NCBI RefSeq assembly: GCF_021018895.1
Contig: NC_079375.1
Location: 16,085,992-16,149,991, forward strand
DNA: 64,000 bases
Direction: 5' to 3'
Source: Seriola aureovittata
Taxonomy: Eukaryota > Chordata > Actinopteri > Carangiformes > Carangidae
The translations under genes and the position numbers were made by a program. Below are positions 11,481 through 31,438 of this stretch, piece by piece. The notes under the pieces were generated by a model. That model saw only the letters and a list, made by a program, of their open reading frames with translations. It was not told the DNA's origin and ran no database searches. Within the stretch, counting starts at the first letter, position 1. The number at the start of each line of letters is the position of its first letter.

Positions 11481-14400
11481 GACTCTGCTGCAGTTCATAA
11501 ATGCAGCACTTCATTCATTCAAAAAAATATGTTGCTTGTACACATTAGAAAATGCCACTAAAAGGGTACCCAGAGCATTAAAATGTGACTCCAAGGGGTC
11601 CTGACCAAGCATCTGCATGTGAGGAGAACAATGTTGGAGCCAGTGAGCTACAAAGAGATCACATAAATCTGAGAGCAGCTCTTAAGCTGATCAGTCAGCT
11701 CCTCCATAATTTGATTACAAAAGACACAGGGGCATGGACAGCGTCTTCCTCACTATGCCAATATGTTGCTCAAACATCTCAACAAACTAAAACCTTAATG
11801 TTTGATCTTTGCTTCATAAATTGAATGAATCTCGGGGGCGGATCACATGAGAACATTATGAGAACAATGTCACCCAAGGAATGTTGCTGCCACTACCTAT
11901 TTAAACAATTATTATATTAAGTTCTTCGAAACTAGTAATGTGATCAGACAGTGTGCGGCTACATTTGCTGGTAAACAAAGCTTAAGTCTGTGCAGATGAC
12001 TGCAGGTTCCAGTAGGTTGTATTTAGCAGCCAGGAAAGCAGAGCACTGGCAAAATACTTGAATAGCAGTGTTGCACATTTGAGGTTCAGTCGCCTACTGT
12101 ATGAGTCAAATCAATAGAGATGCGATACAAAGGTAAGCACTGAATTCTCCCCTGGTGACTTCATTTTCCTCACCAGCAATAAAGCCAGCAGAAGGAACAG
12201 GAACGTTCTCACTGACAAAAAGATAACCTTCAGTGTAGTCGCCGTTCAACTCTCCCACACGAATTTCAAAGGAACTGTAGCACTCTACGGTAACAATAGC
12301 CTATACTATGTGTCCAGAGCCACCTAGATGAGTAATTTACAGTGGAGGAAGTCACTGCTGACCTGCTGCTGATTTCATCATCTGGCAAAACAAGCAAAGG
12401 AACATAAAGCTAGTTTTAAAGTTGCGGTTTATGGTCCACGAACTGTAAACAGCTGAGGCAGAGACCACGTATGAAGTATTTTTGACGTGTCTGAAAAAGA
12501 CTCTTTTGAGTTGACTTTTCAGCCATTCTGGCAAGATAACTCTCTCTGTGCTCACCACCACCTCTTGTTCTCAATGGGACTATGTCATCAAAAGTAACCT
12601 CGAACTTTTCTATTTGGCTCACTGCCTCCACTTTGCACCCCAACTTTAATAGGTGATGCATCAGATTTTAAAATGCCGCTAGCACTGTTCATCCGTCTGG
12701 CCTTTTGAAACTTGATGTTCTCTAAATGTACTCATGCTTTAAAGTGCTCTCTCAAGTTTAAATTGCAGAAGATATATGGTCTTACCATCACAGCTGCTGA
12801 CACAGTCCACTGATGTCACTGTTGTTTACCACAAATAAACCTCCAGAGCTGCACTTACAGAATATGTAGGCTTCAGCTCAGTCTTGACCGTATAGTATGT
12901 CTTTGGCTATATTTGTCTATCTTTGCCCATTTTGTTATCCTCTTCCTAAAAAATAAAAGAGAGAAAAAAAAAAAGCATCAGCCCTTAGTGACCTCTGTCC
13001 ATGCCAAACTGTTTATTCTGCATCTGCACCAGCTTAACCTTGTCAGTCTCCAGCCTTATTACCAACCCTGCTTATTCCATATATTACTAGTGCATGCAGA
13101 TGGAGAATGTTCAGCAAACTCAGTCAGGCATAACTAATCACTCTTTGCAGATTGGTTCCTGATTTTGACAGGTAGCTCTGGTGGCTTGGGTGTGTGATTA
13201 TGTGCATAAATATCAGGGTGGGCACAGGTTGCCATTGTCCTCACTGGTTCTAAAAAAAAACAGACTCGGAGGCAAGGTCATGACATTAACCCTCCTTTTT
13301 TTCCACCTGCTGGACATGTGTTTTAAGTTTCTGAAAAACAATATGAGAAGTGTTTTTGGAATAACTTTTTTTCCCCCTCTGGAGCAAAAATTCTCCTCCA
13401 ACATCCAACCTTTCTTTGTAGGAGTTTTACAAAGACTTCTATTGTTTTTGTATGAGAGGTAATATAGTCATTTAATTTCAGCTACAGCACAATCATCCAG
13501 CAATAGCTCTTAATTCTCAGATATCCAGGGTGGAATTGTAGAAGAATTCAAACTAAAACCATTTAATCATTTTTCTTTGGAGAATCGATTTGATTAGTCT
13601 CACAGATAGATTGTTGGGGGACTAAAGCTCAAGACTGTTTCTCCAGAGTTTTGTGTCAAACACCCAAACCCAGACACAGATAGAGTAAACTTGTTGTCAC
13701 TGATGCTTTTAGATACAAGATACAGACTGTGGCTGTCTCAGCCTAGACAGAGAAGCTATTCCAACGGGAGACATTAGTCTGCAACTCTGTTTTTCACTGC
13801 AGAGTGGCTCCTCTTACTATGGCTCCAGCCTGACAATTCAATCCACTGTTCGTTTTCATGCACTGAGCCTGGCAGCAAAACCACATCTGAATGCATGAAG
13901 TGGTCTCAGCAGCCCTGACTGTAAATGAGGCCCAGACATTGTTGTACATCACATAAAGACCAATGGGAGAAAACTCACAGTTTTCAATTATTAAAAGGCA
14001 TGGGGAATATCTGAGGCCTCATACTTTTTGTATGTGGGTGTATCTATTTATAAGGAAGCTTGGTCTGCGCAGATTTTGCAATAACGACATGGTGTCTTTG
14101 CCTCCTGTTTTTATTAGTAGTCAAATTGAACCTTTTCTATTTCTTACACAGTAAGTGTACTTAGTTTGCGTCAGTGTAATGAACTTTTCAAAGTAGAAAT
14201 ACATCTTTTCTTGAACAAAGACAAGCTCTCCCAGCATCTTAATATCACAGAGATAATTTTTGGGTCAATTTGACCCAGTAGTGGGTCTATCTGAGGAAAA
14301 ATATTTGACCATTTAAAAAAAAAAAATTGCAGGACCTTTTCATTCCCTGACATCTATTACCCTCCTCTTCTCTTTTCCGAAACTTCAATATATTATCCAA

Positions 14401-17400
14401 CAGCAGTCAATTCAGTGAGACTTCCATCTTCACTTAGCAGATGGGGGCAAAATAGATAAATACAGGAGCTAATGTGGGGGTCCTTCCATCATTACTCTCC
14501 CCTTGAATCATTTATGCACTACTGGAGGTATCCAGTGATATAGGGAAAAGGTTGAGTTCTGAGAATGCCCTAAAAGTGATCGACAAAGTGCAAGATATTG
14601 TTAGTCAGCTGACAATGTAGAGCTGGCCTTAAAGCTCAGTCTTTTTTCATGTTGTCCACCCATGATTACAGCTGATCTGCAGGATCCAGCAAAGTAATCA
14701 CTGTCTTCAGTTTGAATCATGGCATCTGTGTGTCACTATCAAACTGTACATTATTTGATCATGACGCATCAAAAAATATGCTTGTCGTCATCCCTACATT
14801 TCCATGACACCTACTCAAATACACATATTTTGTCATCACTATCTAGAATGATACCAACTAACTGTAGGCAGCATATGAATGGGTTAAGAAGCTGAGTGAG
14901 GCATCATACTGCAAACAAATCCATTTTTTTATCCATCGCTCCTGAATTTTAAATGGAACGTAATGACAAGCTGACTTGAACACACTGCAAAGACCAGTTA
15001 ACAGTTGTTCATGCCAACATGTGTGAGAGAATATAATAATTAATAAGTTAAAAAAAAACAAACAATAAAATAAGAAACTGGAAAACTATCTTCACATATG
15101 GTAAAAACGAACGCATTGATGTGCTTTAAATTGACCCTGTCAGCCCAAAATCTTTTGCTTGTGGGTGAAGTAAAGAAAAGGCAACGAATAAGAAAAAACT
15201 GCACTAAATGATGAAATCACCGATTCACTAGGCTGTACAGCAAATAGCTCTGAAAATAATTCAACATGTTCAATCGGCTGAATGGCTGTCAAAAGGCCAA
15301 GTGAACACAACATGAAAACTACTCAAATGGTTGGCTACGCATGGCCCAATGGCACCAATGGCTGCCTGCGGCTTGGTTTGTAAGGGCTATGGGTGTATTG
15401 GAGAAAAAAAAAAAAATAAATAAACTGAATCCCCCATTTCGAGATGGCGCCCCATTCATTGAAAGCTGGGTATGCATAAGCACGGAAATCCTTCTCTGGA
15501 CAAATCGTTTAGGAGCATGCACCTTTTGCATTTCTCACTTTTCAAACTTATATGGACCAAATGGATCAAATTCTGACAATACAATCATTTCGGGGGAATG
15601 CCAAGAAAACATAATTCACAGTTTCACAGCTGTTGCTTTTGTATGATTGGGTATGGGAAAAAGTCGTTTTGGGGCTGGTATGATGTGTGATGTTAGGATT
15701 ACAGCTTGGGTTGCATATCGGGGAATAAAAGTAGTCAGTGTAGGGTCCTCACAAATATTGCGTGTGTGTGCATATGTGGCACAGGTGTGTGCGCATTTAA
15801 GGGGGAATCCACAAAAGCAAAGCATGGCACTCTGGAGAAACCTGATTAGGTTTGAGTTGAGCTCAGAAATCAAAAATTAAATTAATTTGGGAGATGCTCC
15901 GGCTCTCTACCATTACCTGAGGCAAAGCCATTAAGTTAAGAAATAGCTGCTCAGACTCACCACGTGCATGGTTAATCTAAACTAAGCTGATAAAGGTTTT
16001 CTATTGATCCCTAGTACACCACTGATGTGAGGTTCTGGTATGTGAGTAATTAACATCCATAGCTGTATCATGAGGAACATTCCTCATCGTCATGGTCTCT
16101 GAATGCAGGTTGCACCCTGTATAGCTAAATAGGGCATTACTCAGGCTTTAGTGACAAGCTCCAAACAAGAGAATTCATTTTAGAGACATTCTCTCTTTTA
16201 AGTAATCAATACTGTGCTCAGTTGTAGTCTGAGGTTATATGTTTTAAAAGTTAGTCATTAGGGACTAATGGGGATTCATGTTTGTCTGCCAGTTATTCAT
16301 TAGCCAAACGTAAACCCTTCGGAGAGCTGTGTGTGTCTCTGTGTGTATGCACTCATGCATTCACATATGCGCTATATGTAGGCATGTGTGCTTTTGTGCT
16401 TTGGCATGCAATGACATATTTATATTATCCCATTTCCCCACAGGAACTGGGTTTGAGAGAGAGTGTGCTCCTTTGTACTTGAACAGTCTCCATGGGGACT
16501 TGTGCTTTTAGTGATTCTCTCTTATCTTCTTTTACCCTTTGTGATGGTGTGTAGCGTGACATTTTCATTTGCTAAACTTACCAGAGCACTACAAGAATGC
16601 ATCTGAAGTGTTTTCCAACAGGACAAATCTATAAAAAAGGTCGGAGATAACTATGAGAAGGTGACATTGTAGTATTTATTTCATCAACTTACATTCATGA
16701 GCCCCACAATTTAAGGATAGATATGACTCACTAATAAAGAACTCAAAAGGTCCCAGCAACCTACGGCTTGTGCTTGGCCAGGGACAGTTTGGCTTTGGAG
16801 TGGACTGTCCGAGCGGAAACTCGCCTTCTATCAAGGTTTACTCTTTATACAACCTTTAATTATTTGTGACGATAGGCAGACATTAGTTGTGCTGTGTGTC
16901 CACATATCTCTGAGCCTTAAAATTAAGCTCAGTAATCCAGGCTTTACACCACAGATTCATGATTTTCAAAATCAATCTGTTCAACTTCTCCCATGGGTAT
17001 AAAATCTAGTTATGGATGGATGAGAGATAGTCACGGATGTTATATTCAGCCAGTCTGAGGACTGCTGGGACTACTACTGGAACTACTTTTTTATTTTATA
17101 TTTAAAAAAACAAAAAAAAACAAGAACAAGACACCCATCTCGCAGTGACAACTCACTATATTATGTCCCATAGGCCACCCACTACCAGCCATATCATCAC
17201 AGGGCCAGCACTGTGTCAAATCAGTAACATTATGCCCTGAGGGTTTCCATTTCAGAGTTACGTCCATTCAATAATAAGTTATAAATCTCTGATGGGAGAT
17301 AGTCCAGATGTGGCCCGCTTGCTTTCAGAAATAACAAATCATTACCAATAAGTTCAGAACTAATCCTTTCATATCGAAATGTATTAAAACAAATCTCTCT

Positions 17401-18860
17401 GTACAGCAAGGTAGCAGTGAGGTTAGCTACTTTAGCAGAATACATTTCCCTACCAAGAGTGATAATTTATCAAGCAATTATTTTTTCAGAGAGGGAACTG
17501 ACACATCTTAAGAGGGTAAATTCAACAAAGACCTTTCTTGATCTTGATCATAAAAATCCTTCTAAGTTTCTAAGTAGTTCAAAAAACTATAGATAAAACC
17601 ACTAACAAAAAAAAGTGTTTTCCTAGTTTCTTGTCACATTTCCATGCAGAGGAGAAAAAACTGTGATCAAATTTGTTCTGGTTAATGGGAGTCACTGTGA
17701 TACATGGTCTCGATGAAAACAAAGCATACATCTGTTGAGGAAGACCATGAGATGTGCCTAAAATATCCTGAAGAAGCTCAAAGGTGGACCTAGAGAACTT
17801 TTTTTTTTTGTCAAACTACTTCTTCCAAGGTCAATAATGATCTTTCATGCTTGACTCATGAACCTCACATGTTCTACGCCCTTCCAGCGATGCTTATGTA
17901 AAAGTGGGAGTATGCTCAAAACAAATTAGTTTGTACTACGTGACAGGGCAGGCGAAAAAAAAGCATGCCCACACCCTCCCCTGGCCAGCAGAACTGAAAA
18001 GGACTGCAGTATCTCAGGAATTCAGCAAACTGGAAGAAAATGAGAAGAAACACAAAACTAACCAGATTTTTTTTTTTTTCAAAAGCCTCTTTAAAAGTCA
18101 AAGCTTCTACCAGTCACATTCAATTTATTTGCTGTCAAGGTCCCTCACCCATTTACACTGCACAGATTGAATTGATGGAATAAAGAAGAAAATCCAATGA
18201 GATGGTTGAAAGAATTATTCACGACACTATGTCTAGGGATATCATGTAGAGTAAACGCTACTACTTATTATGAAAAACAATTTAGACAATGAATTCCGGT
18301 GTAAATTCACTCACTGTTAGGCCGCTCAGTGTAATCACTGGTTGGATGCTTCCATATTCCATTAAGGTTTGACATGGACCTCATGCCAAAAAAGATATTT
18401 CCAATCTAAATTACTGACCCTGATGAAGTAAAACGACTGTCTACCTTGCTGTTAGTTTTGTAGAGATGATAATTCTTACATAATGTAACACTTTTTCAAA
18501 CATGCCACTCCGTTCAGTAAGTTTAAAAACAATATAACTTTGGTGAATGTGAGCTACTTCCATTTCAATACCAGGCAAAGAAAATATCTGTGCTCCTACA
18601 GTTCATCCACCCATTACTGAATGCTGCATAAAGAGTGTGTCAAATTTCAGTGACTTTAGTGACATTAATGCCAGCACTGATAACAAGATCTCTCGTTTCC
18701 TACTGAATGGAGCTGTTTGTTTTTAACCGCTTCAGACTTCTTCAAAGGAACTGCACAAAGACTCTTTAACGTCCTCATTATGTTGATCTCTCCTGGCAGA
18801 GGGAAAGACAGAATGTGACAGAGGAAAAATGGAGTCGAAGTTAAATGAAGTAGAAGAGTG
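11481..18860. other. long non-coding stretch, no gene recognised
   Basis: No domain-bearing frame. The longest frames are about 100 residues (15341-15646 plus, 15616-15873 minus) and they overlap on opposite strands, which argues against coding. Short A or T tracts occur near 13252, 14317, 15404, 17800 and 18067. The minus frame at 12416-12661 has fairly even codon use but no motif I know. Confidence 0.6.
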
Positions 18861-18935
18861 GTGCATGTCTGTGTGAGTGTGTGCATGTGTCCCTGTTTGT
18901 GTTTGTGTGTGTGCGTGCGTGCGTGCGGCGGCGGG
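18861..18935 (+). repeat. impure TG/GCGT tract
   Basis: Alternating purine-pyrimidine sequence of the form gtgtgtg, tgtgtgcatgtg, gtgcgtgcgtgcgtgc ending in a short gcggcggcggg. It is a degenerate microsatellite, possibly Z-DNA-forming. Confidence 0.75.
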
Positions 18936-18979
18936 TGAGTTTGGAGTGGGGAGTGAGAGCTGAGTGAGATGGAGTGAGG

Positions 18980-19330
18980 TGGTGAGAGCAAGAAAAGTTG
19001 TGGAACAGCGAATTTGCAGTTAGCTAATGAGCGTACCAAGGGGCACATTAGTTATTTATTTCCTGAGCTTGTTTCGTTAAGAGAAGGGCACAGCAATTAG
19101 CTTTGAGGAGATGACATCCCTAAGCGCCCTTGTGCTCGGCTGCGAGGCAACACAAGAGCCCTGTCTGAAATGCTAAACAACCTGTAGGGCCTGGCACGAG
19201 GGGGGGAAGGGAAAGAACGTCACACATGTGACCCGGCGTGACATCTCTAAAGCAGCGTTGCCAGCTGGAGCTGCATTATATGGGAGACAGCGAGAGAAAG
19301 AGATAGCGGCCAGCTTGAAATCCACTGTGC
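18980..19330. other. candidate conserved non-coding element
   Basis: A repeat-free block between a microsatellite and ordinary AT-rich DNA. It contains clustered homeodomain-type cores in 'gttagctaatgagcg', 'cacattagttatttattt' and 'agcaattagctttgagg', and is less AT-rich than its flanks around 19100-19260. No open frame spans it. The call is inference from composition and motif clustering, with no evidence of conservation. Confidence 0.22.
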
Positions 19331-25578
<6,248 letters not shown>

Positions 25579-25710
25579 TTTCCAGTCTTTTTGCTATGCT
25601 AAGCTAAGCTAACTGGCTGCTTCCATGTTTACTTTGTGGAGAGTGCTATCAATCTTCTCATCTAACTCTCAGTAAGAAAGCGAATAAGCATATCTCTCAA
25701 AATGTAAAAA
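25579..25710 (+). repeat. dispersed fish repeat fragment, family B
   Basis: Contains 'tttccagtctttttgc', 'tatgctaagctaagctaact' followed by 'ggctgc', then 'atcttctcatctaactctca' and 'aagaaagcgaataagcatat' followed by 'ctctcaaaatg'. This is the end portion of an interspersed repeat I know from percomorph genomes. Related fragments in both orientations lie at 51895-52012 and 52375-52480. Confidence 0.75.
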
Positions 25711-26139
25711 GATACGAGGCACTGTGGCAGGCAAGACTTTAATGAACACGCCCCGGTGCAAGAGCCTCTGTTTTGTTTTTTTTCCTCCTCACAGTCGACT
25801 AACCTGATAGAAAGTAGGAAAGCAGAGTCAGCGTACAGTTTCTGTCACTTCAGCCCTGCCAAGCAGAGTTAACATCAGATCATGTTTGATTTCTGTCAGC
25901 ATCTGTAACCACAACTCTCTGGCTCCTCGGGCAACCTGTTCCCTTTAGCACTCCTACTGTGGCTGTCCCTCACTTGACCCGTAACACTGTTTGGGAATGT
26001 GCAGTCATAACATGTTATGTCCCAATCATAACATCTGTGGACAGAAGCATATGGGAAAGCTCTTATTATGAACACTAATGACAGCTGAAGCCTTGAACTG
26101 GAGAGGACGAGAGCCTCCGAAGAGCAATAATATGCACAT
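25711..26139. other. non-coding, no gene recognised
   Basis: No frame with a domain and no repeat family recognised. Confidence 0.6.
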
Positions 26140-27030
26140 TGTGATTTTTATTTCTCTTCGCCGCTCAGGTCAGCTGTTGGAGTTTTAGAGGTTTGATTTG
26201 GCCCACATAAACCTGTCGCCCCAGTGGGCAGCTGTTCGGCGTGGCCGCCTTTGTATCGCCGCAAGGTCGTGTGGGAACTAAATGGCCGGGGTGGGAGCCC
26301 AGCTCTCACTTAACGCTAACTTGGCTCTAAAAAGCTGGCATGTATAGACACACAATGGAGATGGGAGGAGAGTTTGTCCTCACAGAGTCAATGGATGAGG
26401 AAGCTTTTATAGCCATCCATTCAGCCTCTCTCCATTTCACCTCAACACTGGGATTATGAAGCTGAAGTTTACCCGAATTAGATCTCGCGTATCTTGATGG
26501 CCGCTTTTGCAAAGTTAAAAATGAGCCACACCTACTAATTCTTATCTTTCGAAAGCTCCGCGTGTATAGGCTGTAAATAATGACTTTCATCTATTAGGGA
26601 TAATAATGTAGTCGGAGTTTGATTTGCTCCTTTCGGTGGTGTTCAATATAATCAACATGTTTTGCTGTTGGACGGCCACGGCCCACTGAAAATGGGCTGG
26701 GTCTAACTGTCTGGAGATGGTAATGTTACATTTAAATACAGATTAATCATAAGAGCCTAATTCATCACCATGACAGCTGTGAAAACATCTTGCCAAGCCC
26801 CCATCCTCTCCTTCCTCCTCTTCGTCGTCCCCTCCGGTCTTTTCAGATTCCCCCTTAAAAAGGACCACTTTTTGAAATCCCCTTGCATGGCTGTAGAATA
26901 TGTATGGCTATGAGGATATTCATATGCTAATAGCGCTGGAGCTGAGAGTGCAAAATTAACCAAGCTTGACAGAGGCCCATGTGACCCCCGAAGATGTCGG
27001 GAGGCTAGGGAAAACATCGATCATGTGACA
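26140..27030. other. candidate conserved non-coding block
   Basis: A repeat-free block with several transcription-factor-like words: 'gattaatcat' (26741-26750, paired-class or bicoid-type homeodomain), 'tgacagctgt' (26771-26780, a TGACAG MEIS-type core overlapping a CAGCTG E-box) and 'atgctaat' (26934-26941, POU octamer-like). A GC-rich part at 26205-26300 holds 'gcgtggccgcctttgtatcg'. Minus-strand frames here (26327-26590 and 26757-27017) have no domain. The density of such words is suggestive only, and conservation is untested. Confidence 0.28.
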
Positions 27031-29154
27031 CCGCCACAGTTGAGGCCAGCCAGGGCTCGGTCAAGATGGATGCTCTTTCAGACAGCACATATAAATCTCT
27101 GAGAAGGTTTGAAAATATTGAAATTAGAGCTGAATTATAACAAATAACGTTGGCTGCCTCTCCTCAGGAAATGTGTCATCTATCCTCTTCCCTCTCACTA
27201 TCTGCCTGTGTCAGAATTAGTGTGTGTGTGTGTGTGTGTGTGTGTGAGTGAGAGAGAGAGAGAAAGAGGGGAAAAAACAGAGAGGCAGAGAAAGTACAGC
27301 CTGTGCATGTGTGTTTTCAGCTGGTGTGTTCAGTAATGTGACTCTAAAAGGGGTCAGGGTTTTCAGGTTCTCACTGTAAGATGGGATGAGACAAAAACAT
27401 GACTGAGGACCCTGCATGTTTCTGTGATACTCTGTGATGGTGAAACGTGTGTGGGACAGCAAAAGAGAGAGAGAGGGAGGGAGAGAGAGATAGAGAGCAG
27501 GTTGTGTGACCTCAAGCCAGGCTGCACATGACCTCATTTTCCCCTCTCTAAATGCTTTCAGGTAATGGCATCTCTGTGGTGTGAGAGCTAAAACTACAGC
27601 CTCAAAGCCACTGAATCAGCCTCAGACAAGTGGTGCACAACAGCAGCCAGCCCCTAGCCTCAACCTTGGAATGAAACGCTTCATTCCTATAAGCGCTACA
27701 TTCACACGAGGCAAATCGATTCATGAATCATTCAAATCTCTCAGCACCTACCTGACAGCGAGGGCTGAAAATGGCTTTCTTTAAGCTCAACTCTGCTGTT
27801 AAAAGCGTACAATGCATTTGATGTAGAATAAAGTGTATTTCATCATCATACCCGAGCCGCAGCGGTACGTTCTCATTCTTAACTTTTTTTTGGTTTCATA
27901 CCAGAAGTCGACTCCTTGCAAAACATCAAGATAGTATAATGGCTTTCTTCAGAGGACCGCTGAGTGAAAATGATATCCTGTAGTTGTAGAGTGCAATGTC
28001 ACAACAGGATATTAGTCTGTTAAATGTTCACACAGACTAATAACACTACATTGTTCTCTTACTGATGCTGCCAGGCATCAACAGACCTTTTGCTGTGAGC
28101 AACAGCCTTTATGCAGAGAGTAGCAACGTCCCCCAGCTTTTTTTTTTTTTTCTGCTTGTGTGTGTGATGTGGTGGTACACACCACGTTTAGTGTCTGTGT
28201 ACATGCTGTGTGTATGAAAGAGAGATGTGTGCTCCTCCCTGGGTGTACACAGCATCAGCAGAATATAGATCTCCCTGTAAAGGCAGGTTTACCAGTGGCA
28301 CAGATGCATGAGCCGCATTCTTTACAATCCCACCACACACACAAACAATTTTTGTAGTTAAGTGTGCAGGCATGTGTGTCCATGTCTGAGAAAACACTGA
28401 AACATGTGTGTTCCAGTTCAAACGTGTGCATGGTGTGATGCTGCACTTGACATCCACGACTGTAGTTTTTCGCACCTTTCAAAATGAATTCAGCCGTTTC
28501 ATTTTCTTGTTTGCAGCAGTTGGGAAATAATCCGGATATGGCTGCTCAGGTGCAAACTTCCCCACTCTAATCACAGCAAGGATAGCAGCAACTATTTATT
28601 TCCTGAATGTAGGAAGGTTTTACTCACTTGCCACCTCTCGTCTCCTGATATTTCACCTTGGGGAAAAAAAGGCGATTGAATGAGACAAAACTGAGCACGG
28701 GTGAGTATCTTAATCTTAACTGCACTGAGAGTGTAATGCAGTCAGTTTGACATCTTGTAGACTGCATGACGTTTCAGTGGGATCCCTATCCACTTCAGCC
28801 TTAGGTGTGTCCCCAGGCATGTACAGCCTCCTCACTCCATTTAGTGATAACTTCCTGCATTCGAATCTAATGACTGTGCAACTAACTAGGCATCTGAATA
28901 GGTCTCTGTGAAATGTGTGTGTGTGCGTAAGTGGGTTGGGTACAAGAGGGTAATGTGCTAGGGGGTTGTGAGTTTGAGAGATAGGGATGGGAGGTGTTTC
29001 TGCACCTCAGCATGTTTCGAGAAACCACCAGATGCAGCCTTTTTAAAAATCAATACCTTCACCTTAGGCAGGTTTTATTCTTCCTTTTTTTTTCTTCTTT
29101 TTTTACAATACTAACACTTTCTCAGTAGCTACAACTGTCCAAGATTGTCTCAGT
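27031..29154. other. non-coding with TG and GA tracts
   Basis: Holds the TG/GA tract described separately, a GA-rich stretch at 27463-27497 and a T run near 28139-28151. The overlapping frames on both strands at 28160-28482 are short and domain-free. I see no gene. Confidence 0.6.
27220..27264 (+). repeat. (TG)n followed by (GA)n microsatellite
   Basis: About 28 bp of TG passes directly into about 17 bp of GA, forming a compound microsatellite. Confidence 0.93.
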
Positions 29155-29442
29155 TTACTTCAAACAAGCCGTCACGCAAAGGTTTACATTAGGGAGTTTT
29201 AACGTTGGATTATAACACCTACAAAATAGCTCAATTCTCACTCCCACCAATTCAGATGAGCACGAAATGTGAAGTGGCTCTGAACTGAACAGGTCAATGT
29301 AACCTCGATGCCACAGTGCGGCCTGCTCCGCTCGCTTTTCAGGCTCCTGTCTGCATGGCAGCCTCATTCCATCAGTCCGTATGACAAACCTGTCCACGAA
29401 GGTAAAGATTTTGTCACACACTTGATCAATCTTCATGAACAC
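29155..29442 (-). other. possible exon or pseudogene fragment, minus strand
   Basis: A 95-residue minus-strand frame begins MFMKIDQVCDKIFTFVDRF and continues through PEKRAEQAALWHRGYIDLF. The first 65 or so codons favour G/C third positions (gtg, gac, atc, ttc, ctg, cag), unlike the AT-rich surroundings and unlike most frames here. Just upstream in the reading direction, near 29450-29475, the minus strand reads 'actaattctttctgagtag', a plausible branch point, pyrimidine tract and AG acceptor. A weak donor (gtgaga) occurs near codon 70. I do not recognise the family. It could be an exon, a decayed pseudogene, a transposon remnant or chance. Confidence 0.22.
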
Positions 29443-31438
29443 GTCGTCAGACTACTCAGAAAGAATTAGTGCAGTGAGAGGTTTCCTCTTGTTTCAGTGG
29501 GTTTGAAATAAAACCGTGATGTTTAAGCGCTGGCCTTTAGCTGTAATTTGAGGGTGTTTACATTGATATTCGATGAACTGCGCTGACTGCCTTGTGTTTT
29601 TTTTTGGTTTGTTTTTTCTACACAGCCCCCCAACTGTTCAGCTAATATGGATGTGAGCACTCTCAACCAGAGTCAGGGCTGTAAGTCAGCATTTTACCCT
29701 CCTAGTCATTGTTTAATTTGAAATTCAATGTGCTGGAGAAAAAACAAAACAATGAAAAACATATAAGTGCTGCACTACTTTGACTTCACTGTATGTTTGA
29801 TTGAGATGAGGAAAAATCTCTCGATACACAAACACAAAGCAGACTTATTTGTATGCGCTAAGTCTTCTTCTACTATTTGGTTTGTGCTGTGGGCCAAGGA
29901 AAGACCTAGTTTCAGAAGACTAGCGGTGGAGAGGTCATAGAGTGTCACCAGCGTGCACCCAGAAGTAATTGATGTAAAAAGGAGCATTAAGTCCTGCTTT
30001 AGAGCAAACCTCTCACTGCCTTCCATTGCTCTGCCTGCCACGCAGCCTGCTCAGTATTTATTGAGACACCTCCAAAGCAATCTGGGATGGCAGGCACAGA
30101 TGGCTCCTCTAATCCAGGTAAATTATCTTTGAACCTTTCAGAGTAAACAGACGTGCCATTCTCCAAAAGTCTGAACTCCTATAGGCATGAAAGGGTTGGT
30201 GATTGTGTGCGTGTGTGAATGTGCATCACGTAAGAAACTGCAGAGAATGTGACTGTGTATGTAGCACAGTTATTGATGTGAAAATGTTGGCCAGTGATTT
30301 CGGAGAAAAAAAAAAAAAAAAAAATCAACATATCTTCTGTTCACTCCAGGCAAATATTCAACAATGAAAAGGACGAGACTGAAATTTTAAAGGTCTGCCT
30401 GTGGAAAATTGCTAAAACTTTAATATGAACTATAATACAGCAAATCTTGTCTCTAAAGTCTGGGTTTTAGGCGAGGTGTAAAGCAAAGCAATTATTTCTA
30501 TCTGTACTAAAATATTGAAAAAATTCAACTTACATGAACTGATTGGCATCTGCTGCTTCACTCATGCTTCACAATCACTGGCTAACTCATCAGCTGTTTG
30601 GCTACCAGCTGAAAAGTGACATCCAGTCACAATGCAGCCATTTGAACCTGACTACAGCTGACACGGTTTGCTGCCACAGTTCCCACTACCACACTACTTT
30701 TGAGTTTTTGCTTTGATGTTTTAAGTTAGATTTTAAGTTTTACCTATTTATTAATGGGGTGGGTGCTGCCCCAAAGAGTACAGCTTTTTGTTGCTCAATA
30801 TCCACTTCTTGACTTGCTGTCTCTGACTGAAATAAAATATTTCCTTGTATCTGTATTTAAATGCAAAATGCAAAGTGTTTCAAATAGTTTGCTATTGTGA
30901 TTTACCCTATATGGATTTTGTCCAATGGCATGTATTATGTTGATAATTCAGAAAATCTATAAAGAGGCTGTGCAGTTGTAGTTTAGGAAGTAGTAGTATT
31001 AGTAATAATGGTAGTAGTTGTAGTAGTAGTGGTTACATTATGCAAACATAACTATGAATAAATGATGTAAATTCATGTTAAATATACTTTAAGTCTATAG
31101 ACGGCACACAGATGTGCATGTGATAAAAACAAAAAAAAACTGAATAAAGAGAAGAAAGAAAGTGAGAGAAAAATAAAAAAGAGGTAGTATAGTGCTTTGT
31201 GAGAAAAAAATTCATATTACCTTATTCACATGGAATACTACTGAGATACGTCCAGAACAAATAGTACAGAAAATAGCCCTGTATTTATAGAATACTGCAG
31301 AGAACACAGAGAGCAGGACATGGAGGCTTATTAGGCCAGCACAGTGCAGTGCAGTCTTCCTGTTCTGGCTCTTGCCTCGGTGGCTGAGGCAAAATCCATT
31401 TCAACAGGAACAACTCTGATGTTGGCTACCACCAAAAA
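29443..31438. other. non-coding, simple tracts only
   Basis: Contains A19 at 30306-30324 and an imperfect (TAG)n tract at about 30988-31031. The minus frame at 29775-30041 has no domain. Confidence 0.6.
30988..31031 (+). repeat. imperfect (TAG)n trinucleotide tract
   Basis: Repeated 'gtagtagt' units with single-base interruptions (tagtattagtaataatgg). A degenerate trinucleotide microsatellite. Confidence 0.8.
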
